A stretch of 64,000 nt of DNA from Rhodocollybia butyracea (Eukaryota > Basidiomycota > Agaricomycetes > Agaricales > Omphalotaceae). The DNA lies in NCBI GenBank assembly GCA_015501585.1, contig JADNRY010000070.1, forward strand, positions 62,001-126,000, read 5' to 3'. Both the position numbers and the translations under genes were made by a program. Under the pieces are notes generated by a model. It ran no database searches. It had not been told where the DNA came from and worked only from the letters and a program-made list of their open reading frames with translations. Positions 54,014 through 64,000 of the stretch are shown here, one piece after another; within the stretch, counting starts at the first letter, position 1; each line of letters starts with the position of its first letter.

Positions 54014-56354
54014 TCACGCATCGTCATCTGCCTCCAGCCCCGATCCAACAATATTCGAGGAACTATCAGATTCGGGGTCAACGTTTCTACTCGTTAACCC
54101 GGCTGTAGACCTCGTAACCCTGAGAGTCGAAGTCGAACTTTTTGTGAGTGAAGCATTCGTGGAAGTATGTGTGCTTTCTAATCGCTTTCTTGTAGGAACC
54201 GAAGACGTGGTGAATTGTTCTGGTTTACTACTCTTGACCCGGGCTGCAGCTCTTGTTTTGGTGGAATTCGCTGACGGTTCGTTTGTAGTATCAGTGATTA
54301 TCCTGGTACTGGTAATTTGTCGTCGGGTACGGGTGGTAGGACGAGGTGGGTCTTGTTCCTTGTCAGAAGAAGACGTAGGGGTTGGCTTCTGGCGGGAAGA
54401 TACACGCTTTGCTAAGGAAGCTGGGTCAGATCTAGATGTAGTAGATGGACCTCCAGCACCGGATGAAATGACTTTGCGCCTCTTCCGAGTGCCGCCGCCG
54501 ACCTCTTCAACTCGTACTTCGTCTTTGGTATCATCCTGAACAACTACTAACTGCTTTTCATCCTCCTCTGGGTCAGCGGAGCGCAGCTTTTGGTTAGCAG
54601 AAGCGTTCGTAGAAACTGGAGTAGCATCCTGTAGGCCTGCAGCTGGTGAGAAAGAGTCAGAGTCATCAGAAGAAAATCGGTGTAAAGAGGATTCAGGTAT
54701 TGTGTTGGCGAGTGATTTCTCCTTCCCTTTGCCTTTCGGAGTAGTATGTTGCTGGTCCCGAGGAAAGCTACGGCTATGTGTCCGTTTTCTGCCTCTACTG
54801 CTTGGCGAAATAAAACGCAAAGGAGGCGCGGAGTTATCAATTCCTGGAGCACTTCCGAGAGAGGAGTCACTGGCAATGTCGTCATTCTCCAGACGAATTA
54901 ATGAAGCTGTGGGTACAGTAGGGACGTATGCTTGGCCTGAACGTGTGTTTGGCAATGACATAGAGTCATCTCCTGAAGAGATAGACAGAGACTCCGGGTC
55001 GATAGACGAAGGAGAACTTTCATGAGAGTTTCCAGAGACAGAAGCCATATCTAAGGGAGGTAGGAGAGCTGATCTAGATGTATGTCTCCTTCCTTCTGGC
55101 TTTTGTTCTAGATCAGTAAAGACCGATCTCGCACTCGCACGCATGCGAATTGTCGATCGTGAGGCAGTAGCGGAGGAAGGCCTTAATGAAAGAGGTACAC
55201 GAGGAGTTTGAAGAGTGATATTGAATGAATCTTCGTCCGAGTCTATTCCTTCATCTTCCTGATCGTCCTCTGGATCTACGTCCATATCCTCTCCCTCGGC
55301 GCTACTCCCTGATCCATCAACCCCGTCATTTCTCCAAATATCAGTTAGGACTGATGAATCATGTTGGACCCCTCTATCACTTTCGTCGCTCAAGCCGCCA
55401 TGGTTTCCGAGGCCGGGGTGTAATGGCTCACGGGGCGGCAAGAGCGACTTATGAAAATCCTGCTGGTTTTGAGGGGCATCTGTATCTTCATCGTCCTCCT
55501 CTACGACGGGTGGTACCCAGATAGCATAAGGAGAATCTGCAGAGCCAGGATCATATCCAACCTGGCCTGGAATAGGATGAGGATTTGGCAAACGTGATGT
55601 GTTGACAAGTGGTGTCGGTGGATATGCGGATGGAAGGTTGGGATATTGTCGCCATTCCATATCCGCAGCTGAGTCTGCGGGGTGAAACGTTGATGTATGA
55701 CCATTGAACGGAGATAGCGTGTTTCGGTCTCCAGCAGCAGCTGAAGCCTCTGAGTATGGCGGAGGCGTATCGTACTCTGGATTATTGGATCCAAGAGTAG
55801 GGATGAATGCGGCCAGAGGTCTTAGTGGGAATGAGACGACGGCGAAAAGCAGATCTCCGACTAAACGGAATAGCTCAAGTGAATTGTCGATTGTTTTTGT
55901 GTAGGGGCGAAGCATGGGTCGTAACAGATGAAGAAATATAGGTTCTGCACCCTGAGGTCGAATATGAGCTTGAGATTGTAGTCATAAAACGCGAAACTCT
56001 TACCCTTGCTCGCGTGAATATGAGGAAAAGTATGACAAGAGCCTTGAACTCGTTGTAGAAAGGGATGAACAGCGATACGACTGGTTCAACATGTCGTTCA
56101 TACACTGAAAAACAACACTAAATGCACCAAAAAATTAGCCACCCATTCACACCTGCTACGTTGTAAGTTACCCAGATAATCCAGACAGCCAGACATCCTT
56201 TCAAATCGCGCTTTCTTTGTGTTACACTTCGTACACTAGGCGGCTCTGACTTTCCATTTCTAATTTTCCTAGGCGGCGGCTTGAGTGTCTTGAATGTGTC
56301 CCAGACATTCAGAAAGAGCATGAACATGCGTAGAACTGGCACGAATAAGGGCAT
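54014..56354 (-). CDS. TB2/DP1/HVA22 (REEP/Yop1-type) membrane protein with long disordered tail
   Basis: Three exons. The N-terminus MPLFVPVLRMFMLFLNVWDT, then FKTLKPPPRKIRNGK, LKGCLAVWIIWCCFSVYERH and FIPFYNEFKALVILFLIF show the two paired hydrophobic hairpins of the family. It continues LHLLRPMLRPYTKTIDNS. These proteins wedge into the ER and shape tubules. After the domain comes a tail of about 570 residues, rich in Ser, Pro, acidic and basic runs, with a PPPY motif (EYDTPPPYSEAS) near its start and NKxRS-type charged stretches toward the end. A tail this long is far beyond yeast Yop1 but occurs in some basidiomycete members. A contact-site or phospho-regulated role is inference only. Confidence 0.85.
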
Positions 56355-56690
56355 ATTTGGGTGAAAGTCGGAAAGTTGTTTCTTCTAGCTTCAACGGTCA
56401 TGGACAAGCATAATAAAGCAAGAGCCTTGTTGAAGTGGTGGTTACGAAATTAAACTTAAATAACATGACAGCAAGCATGCCCTCACGCACCTCGCACACG
56501 CCCCATCAATTGTCTTCAGAATCAGAATCACTTGTTGCTCAATGCTCAGATACAAAGATGCAATAGTAATAAAAGGCTCGTGAGTTATACCTAGAAATAG
56601 TATATGTAGTAGTAAGATATCATAAATACAACCATGCAAAGCAACAGATGAACAAAAACAGAACAAAAACAAGAAAAGATTACTACTGTA
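56355..56690. other. Spacer between TB2/DP1 and RasGAP genes
   Basis: 336 bases, AT-rich, with no supported gene. It holds the TB2/DP1 promoter and the RasGAP 3' end. Confidence 0.4.
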
Positions 56691-59600
56691 CTACGAAACG
56701 ATGTGAGCGACAAGATTAGAAATCAATATTAACACCTTGCTAGCGGCTGCGTTCTGGGCTGGTATGAACTGGAAGTTTTTAGCAAGGCCCTGCATCCCCT
56801 GTTCCTCAAGGGCCTTCAGATGTGAACGACCCGGACCATGGATCGAAGACGTTTCGTCCGTAGTGCCCAATGTGGAGGACGAGTGACGAAGCATGCCGAT
56901 ACGCGTGCCCATGTTATTACCGTCGTCTAGGGCCACTCGGAAGATATTGGAAACATAATGTATAATGGTTGGATTGGAGGAGTTCGCAAAGGTATCCTTA
57001 ATTCGGTCCTGGAGGCTTTCATATCTACAGCAGAACGTCAGTGCACAGTAACAGCTTATCAGCAATAGTACGTACGCCATTTGGATAGTTTCGGGGTACA
57101 GCAAAGCAATTTCGGCGAGAATGCTGTAGAGCATTTCCGATTCTGCGTCGTCTCCTTGAGCAGTCGTCAACATCACGCCGATGAAGGAAGTGGCAAATAA
57201 CGCAGTATTGGAGTCGTGGATACCCATTAGGTCTATGGACACGACAGGAACACTCGATACATCCTCTTGCATGGACAACATGGTCTGAACTGTCTGGTCC
57301 TCCTCAATCATCATGCCCTCTTGGAGACCACACTCCTGAAGTAGGCTGCGATAACCATCAGTGGTTGTGGCTTGTGAAAGAAGGGCAAGGAAGTATCCCA
57401 AGGCATCAGGATCAACAGAATCTGCGTATCCAGCTTGCTCAGACTGCACACGCGTAGTAACGCTGAGTAGAGTTCGGAGGGCCTCTTCCGCGGATTCCCG
57501 GAGCCCACTAAGCCGAATACCTTTGAAGAGTACCGCAGCGAGCGAGAATGAGAGACTGGCATCGCAGGACAGCTGCAAAGTGCTGTCAAACTGTTGCGCG
57601 GGCTCCTCAATGGGCGACCTGGCTTCGAGTAGTCGCGCTGAGACCGGTATATCACTAAACATTCCCCGTTTCTCCATTTCCTTCATAGTCAGTGTTACCA
57701 GTGCGGCAGCATCAGCGAAGAAGGCCATATGACTCGACTGCAAGAATGCAACGCCCAACCAGAACAGTTGTGGGACATGCCTCGAATCCGCCTGCAGTCC
57801 AGGGACGACCTTGGTAATACAGCGAAGCATACTGACCAGTGCAGTGATATCTGTGACATCGGGCTGCAACAAAGCGGTTCGGAAAGCCATTAGCATCTGG
57901 TACATAAAGTCATCATCTACATCGGACGTAGCCAGAGCTCCAAGAGCAGTGAATGACCGCATCTGGATCATCGACGAGTACTGGAACGCCGAAGCTGTGG
58001 CCAAGCTCATCCAGCGAGCCTTCCAGACATTCAGTTGACCTGAAACAAGTCTATGAGTAAAAGATCGTGTTACAATACATCACAAACACCTGCCTTTAGA
58101 TCCTGCTGATGTGTCGATAATTCGAACGAGAAGAGCAGTGAGTTTCTCTTGGTGTCTTATCACGGTTTGTTCCTGCTCAACATCGAAGCTCGAATACTCG
58201 CTGGTGGAAGTAATCCGCTTTAAGCCAAACAGATTGAGAATTTCTTCCTGAGTACAGTCTTGAATGAGCTGCAAAAGCTCCGGCGAAGGCCCATCGTCAA
58301 GGCGGGCAAGATACAATGATTGGATCAGGTTGATTAGTAGACCATATACCGATTTCCGGATGAGGGTAGAGCCGACTGCTGCCACCAGGGTGACTATGTG
58401 AACAATTTCTGGAACATAGAGCTGGTTATTGACTGGATGAACCGTTTCCGTTCCTGCAATCAAAGCGATTCGAATTAGTGTCGAAACTTCAGGCCAACCA
58501 GGATTATGTGCTGGCACTCGAGAGAGTCGTGGCGAAGCCTTGACGATGGCCTGAAATTGCGGATCAAGACGCGTATGTGGCTCTGTAAATATATCTGGCT
58601 TACCTTGCGAAGCTTGGAGAATAGCTTTCCACGGATTGAAATGGATGAGATGGCAGCAATTGAATGGGCAATGATTTCACAACGATGAGTACCAATTCCA
58701 CCGTCGGTGGCAGAACGAACCAGCTCGTCGAAAATGATTTCAACGATGTTCCCTGTGAGTTTCCCCGCTTCGTTCCAGACGTATCTCTGCACCCCGGAAA
58801 TGGCCGTCTAAAAAAATATCTCAGCATTGTCAAACTCAGGCTCGTCGATCGTACCTCTGGAAGAATTACACTTAGGTCGCTGAGAACCCGTATACAGTCG
58901 CGTAGCCTAGCCCCGGAGCGTTCATACAAAGAGCTGGTTGGATTTGCGAAAAGTTCAAGGTTCTTGATCCAAGGATTCATGTAGCGCAAACAGTTAATCA
59001 CATGTATATTCTTGTTCTTTTCCGTCACTGTCACGGCAGCAACCACCTCCGAAATGAAGTCCAGCGTCAATTGCGGCGCGAATTGGGCCAGTCTGGTGCT
59101 AAGGTCGATGATGAAACCGTTGATAGTACCAGGTACGAATCCAGCTGTAGAACGAATGATTTCTTGAGAAGAAACTCATGGAATGGGCAGTCATCGTTAC
59201 CTTTTGGTGCAATAAGAGGTGATTTGTCGTAGTTCAAATAGGTACACACTGCCCCAAGGAGATCGTACGCAGAAGCTCGAAGTTCTTCGTCATATAGGTC
59301 AACACTAAGCATCCCAATGTGTAGTAAGGTAGCGGGAACATTAGAAAATCGCATAAATCGTTCAGCCAGTGGCATTTGCTGGTCCTTTATTCTGCTTTTG
59401 GCAACTCGAATCGTCTGTGAAATTGTGAGCCCGTGCAGTAAGATTCAGTCCTATCGAACATACCCGAATGATAGTTTCACGATGGGGAGACGTGAAGTAG
59501 ATGGTATCACCTTGTCGACTCCGTCTGATGATAAATTCGTTCGTTTCAAGCCCCGTTTGGACGTTGTACACATCACTGACATCAGCGAGAAGAACAATTT

Positions 59601-62600
59601 CTGTAGATTTGCACCCAAGTCCCGGGGAAATATTGAGCGTGCGGACCTACTCGAAATGAGCGAAGGAATTTACGAAAACATGAAGCTTACAGAGGTAATC
59701 CGTATGTGGGTCACACCAATTGCGAGGAAGACAGGAATACGAGCCTGTTGCGTTTTCATTGTAACGTCCGTAAATAAGTCGGACTGTTCTTGCTCCAAAC
59801 TCACTAGAAAATGAAATAAAGAATCGGGATACAGCATGATGCAGGCACTTACATGGATACTTTAGTGTGGGTGACTCGATAACTGAGGTTGGAACATGAG
59901 GAATGAGATCCGCAATGGAATTCCAGGCTCGATAATAATCCCCAGCAATTCCTGTAACTGCATCTTGGTTAGACGCATGTATATTCATGAAAGTAACTCT
60001 CAATCACCTCCACAAACATTGTACACCCTTCTCAGAAACTTTTGAGTCAAACCGTTCGGATTGAGAATGTGAGACTTGGTGATTCTCATCCTTAGATCAG
60101 AAGGAAGAAGCTCCGTGAAAAATTTCATCCATCGTAAGGGAAGCTCCGACATGGAAGTAAAGTTTGTGCAGTCCCAAATGAGTTCAATATCGCATTCATC
60201 GTATCGAGGAGAGCCAAGCATCTGAGAGAAGGTTTAATATGATACAAGGTTGTTAAATGAACCTTTACCTTGAAGAAATGATACATAAGAAGATCCATGT
60301 CCATTGCTTCGACGTTTACTTTGGAGAGATGGAACACAAGGAACGCTGTGTGCTCCGATTCCTAGGGCCTGTAAGTAAACCATATCACAGGCAGCCGACG
60401 ACGACTCACGCTTGGAGGAACAGTTTCGCAGACAATATCTTGAACAGAGTCGGTAGCTTTATCCGCAAAACGAGCCATAAGTTCCTTGTATTCTCGATGA
60501 TCTTTGCGGTCCAGAACAGAAGCCCTTGCTACCTCCATTGGAGGGCCAAGATCGACCAGAAGCGTACACAGACCATCCCAGGCACGTTTGCCATTAATAG
60601 CGGAGCTATCTCCATCACCAGCAGGCTTCGAAATACTGAGAAGTTCTTTGCCAATCTTATCTGCGTGTTTATCAAAGAATCGATGCAGCACAATGATATC
60701 TGTATCATCTGAAGCCGTTCCAAGCCACTCTTCTTCGTCGTCTTCGCCGGGGGTATATCGCTACAAAAAAGAAAGTATGTGGAAAATCAGGATACGGATG
60801 GAAAGATTCTACGCACGTTAAGTTCACTAAGGTACCGTGTGACATGCGCGATGTGATCCTTAAGGAAATCATTCAAGACCATCATGTGCGCTTCTTTACC
60901 AAAGAAGATATTGTTGGCAAGATTCTGGATAATTTTGGCGATCAATTTAAGACCACGACGAAGGGCGTCACCGGGAGGGTCCAGATCAATAGTTTCGGGT
61001 GCGACAACCGCTGGGGATATGAATCTGCAAAAGCGTTTCAACGAGGATAGCTAGATACCTAGAAACCACGGCGACAAACCGAAGAAACACGAAAGCTCCC
61101 AAAGCAGCGAACTTGGCATCAGGCCACCTCTTATACCTACAATGAAAATGAGCACATAACTTGCAGACACTAGGAACGACTTACACAGTCGCAGCAATGT
61201 GAACGCATATTTCTCGAAACATGCTACAACGACATATCAGCGGCAGGCCTGGATAAAAGATGACCCAAACTCACGAAGGAAGTGCAGACGTTGAAGAGCC
61301 AATGATCTCCAAAAACGACTGCGCTACAAACTCAATGTTTCTTCTGTTTTGTGATACGTTTTGTTCGCCGGCTTTCGTTGGATCCAGTTCGTAACCTTGA
61401 CCCGAGGGTAGCGATTCCATGCACTTGATCAAAGGAGTGATGAGCGTTCGAAGATAGTTGTACCCATGGATTCTTGCAAAGGCAGACAAAAAGCGAGTGC
61501 ATGTGGTGTTGCTTCTGAAGAGTCCAGCTTCGTTTTCTAAACAAAGTCGTCAGTACATGTTCTGAAGACGGCTAATGAAAGAAAGTCACTGACCGGTACG
61601 CGCCACTTCGCGGTCTATCATTACTTTAATCAACTTGATGAGCGCGGCTCGAGAATCGAAAAGGTTCAGAAGAACTGCTATCATTGCATCAACTTCTCCA
61701 GGCGGAGAAGTTTCACAGACGGCGAGAACAAGTGTCATCTAATGGATCAAGACATAATCATATCACGCCAAAATATAAAAACTTTACTAACGTCTGACTC
61801 TTTGACCAACTGGGCAAATCTGATATCAGTTACGATACATGACAACCAAGTGAACGAAGCTCACCTCAGCGAGACGATTTTGACCACTTGAAGGGCCTGG
61901 CCTATCTTCCGGATCGAACTTAGTGCCTTGACTAAGCACACGCGCAAAAACATGAGAGAATATTGTGCGTTTGCGGTTGTCTTCGTTGTACGCCAAAGGT
62001 AAACAGTGTTTAAAGCCACTTTCGGTATTGGCACTGACTAGATGGGATAGACCCGCGATGACAAGCTCACGGACTTCAGTCTCGCGTTGTGATGACCGCA
62101 TTCGCTATGAGAAGTTAGCTTGCGAAAGATGGTTAAAGTAAGACGAAAACATACGTTTTGAATAGTACCAACATCAGAAACACTATCCGAAGTCTACGAC
62201 AGCCATTTATTCAGTACCCCATCGTTAATTCAAGAATTGCAAACTCACGGGAATGTCGATTTGACAAATTTCTAACCCGTTCAGTAAGACATTGGAATAT
62301 TTGATGAACAACCTTGAAACAAAGTGAAAGCCGTCGTCCCCGGCGATGGAGGAGTCGACAGCTCGTAGCTGGAGGCGGTCAAGGAGCTTCACCGTTGTGC
62401 GCAAGCACGACATATTAACTTCATAGATATGGGGATTGAAGTCCGTCGTGGGCTATACCGAAGAATTAATATGGGATAAAAGAAGAATGATAATCGAATT
62501 CACCTCAGGGGGTACAATCCACTCAACAATAATATCCAAAATGCGGCGACGGATATCATTATCTTTCCGTACGCTTAAATAACCTGTCTTGGCGCAGGCA

Positions 62601-64000
62601 CAGTCACAGAGCAAACAGAATTTTTGCTTGATGCGGAAGCTCTCCGGGGACTCAAATCGAGCAATGAATTGAGCAAGGCCTAGTAGCGTTGAACTGATAT
62701 CCATATTGTTGGACATTTCCTCTATACGTCCTTGGCTGTTTTCAACCATCAATTTCAAGACTGCGATGAACTATGGAAAAAAGGATCAGCGTGAGGCGGT
62801 AAGTTCGACTTTACATTTACACTCGCCTGGTCTACGAAAAGGAGCATATTCGCATGATTAGTTCCCCCATCGTTCGACTCCTTCTCAAAATTCACAGCTT
62901 GGACCACCCTGAGAGTCATTAACTTAACTTAAAGATAAACAGAAATAAACGAGCTGGCTCACTCGTCAAAGTACTTGAGAATCTTTGGGTGAAGTCGAGG
63001 GTTGAGATCGACACCGAGCGCTTCTCGAGCGGCGTCGCGGATTTGAACATCTTCGAATATTAGCAGAGCCGTAAGGTCATTAACAAAGGTCGAGATCAGA
63101 GGGGCAGGATTTTCCATGCTCCGCATCGAATCTGGCAACATACGCTGGGGAATGACAGAGGAAAGAAGAGAGGGATCGAAATTTTGAGCACTAGAGCCGG
63201 CGGTAACGGCTAAGAACAGCGCGAGGTTTTGCCACTGGTAAACCTTCTCCTGAGATATTATCAGTTTTACTCATAAGCCCAATGTGAAAAGTACAATACG
63301 AACCTGATAGGAATCCTGACGGCCTCTATGAACGGTAACATCGTCGGGGACATTCAGAATGCTCTCCGTCAAATTGGCAAAACGCGCATAGCACTCTTGC
63401 CACACAGCTACATTGACAGCAGAAGAATAAGGCATGAGGCGGAGCAGCTTGCGGCCCCTCTTCTGATTGGCCACGCGACCTGTACCAGTTAAAGCTTAAA
63501 ATCAGTGACCAAAGAGTCCTCCAGCGATCACTTACCGATAATCAGAACTTTAGGATCACCTAAACGATCGTATACCGGATACCTCTTTGACTTGTCTTCC
63601 TCAGAGATTGTCGGGTTGTTTGGTGCATCAACCTGACGTTCAATATGCACCAAGAGCCGCAATCCTTTGGCAGCGGTGTGGCTCACGACAAGATCAGCGG
63701 AGGGTAATGACGCCAATAAAGCAATTTCAGCGATAATCATAGGTGGAACATGAGCCGGATCGCGCTGCGCTGCTCGTAATACCAAATCCTATATTGATGT
63801 TTCAGTAAGATTAACTGATTATAAGAAAACAGGTTGGATGAGGCTCACGTCGGTCGGCCGAGCGAAGAACTCCAGGAGCCGCATTATAAGGTTTGCCCAT
63901 AAACGCTGACTCTCGACGTCGGTTCGAGTATGCAGTAAGTTCGTGGCTACACTGGCAAGCATTTGGCTCCTACGCACCAGGGTGAATATATACATCCAAA
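56691..64000 (-). CDS. Neurofibromin / Ira-type Ras GTPase-activating protein (5' end beyond right edge)
   Basis: Roughly 7.3 kb of spliced minus-strand coding DNA, N-terminus outside the window. Order: HEAT-like helices (63,780-61,800, for example LPPRLHPKILKYFDE-type blocks), then the RasGAP domain with arginine finger LFRSNTTCTRFLSAF (Arg codon 61514-61516), IVAQSFLEI-like helices and FLRFISPAVVAPE near 61,010-61,060, then NLANNIFFGKEAHM. Next are a Sec14/CRAL-TRIO module (VFHLSKVNVEAMDMD, ELIWDCTNFTSMSELPLRW), a PH-like module, and C-terminal repeats with MRSFTALGALATSDVDDDF, ending at 56691. This is the NF1/Ira1/Ira2 architecture. It turns Ras off by speeding GTP hydrolysis, linking nutrients to cAMP signalling. 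More than 25 short introns; the arginine finger is intact. Confidence 0.93.

Noticed and set aside
54144..54539. Plus-strand 131-codon frame
   Set aside because: Antisense shadow of the TB2/DP1 protein's low-complexity tail.
56442..56672. 76-codon hydrophobic minus-strand frame
   Set aside because: AT-rich DNA between two genes; no start context or homology, so probably chance.

Overview
The window is nuclear DNA of a filamentous basidiomycete, most probably an Agaricomycete. Almost every gene is cut by many short introns of about 45-70 bp with GT-AG (twice GC-AG) borders. The gene set (DASH subunit SPC19, cornichon, neurofibromin-type RasGAP, DUF4965 glutaminase A, NACHT-WD40 NLR, F-box relic, Cys-rich transmembrane family) is typical of that class. 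I cannot fix the order or genus. Gene models below were spliced by eye; inner exon borders may be off by a few bases.

Layout. 1-5 kb: an alpha/beta hydrolase running off the left edge, an EVE-domain (THYN1-like) protein and a stomatin/SPFH protein. 5-12 kb: gene-poor DNA with an F-box relic, then two adjacent minus-strand MFS transporters (nodulin/NFD4-like and monocarboxylate-transporter-like). 12-21.5 kb: SPC19, a truncated MFS relic and a 5.3-kb C2-NACHT-WD40 NLR gene. The NLR interval is bracketed by two direct copies of a roughly 0.6-kb segment containing the SPC19 3' end. 21.6-24.8 kb: secreted glutaminase A. 25.7-37.6 kb: a tandem array of four paralogous Cys-rich single-pass membrane proteins (copies A-D). 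Three of them share an upstream sequence block. One carries a roughly 0.8-kb repetitive insertion in an intron, and the spacers hold a minisatellite, a retroelement tail and tRNA-like sequence. 38.7-46 kb: genes with mitochondrial roles (lipoate-protein ligase, complex I NDUFA8 and its assembly factor NDUFAF3), a ubiquitin-like protein and a zinc CDF transporter. 46-49.5 kb: a graveyard of displaced fragments (glutaminase, and two pieces of the Cys-rich family). 50-64 kb: conserved secretory and signalling genes (cornichon/Erv14, an unknown Ser/Pro-rich protein, a TB2/DP1 membrane-shaping protein, and the neurofibromin/Ira RasGAP running off the right edge).

Most striking are the Cys-rich receptor-like array with its dispersed broken copies, and the NLR gene between direct duplicates. 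Otherwise intact-looking conserved genes carry single-base deletions, mostly in short homopolymers (MCT, NLR, NDUFAF3, array copies B and C). This looks more like residual assembly error than true loss, and should be resolved before any of them is called a pseudogene.
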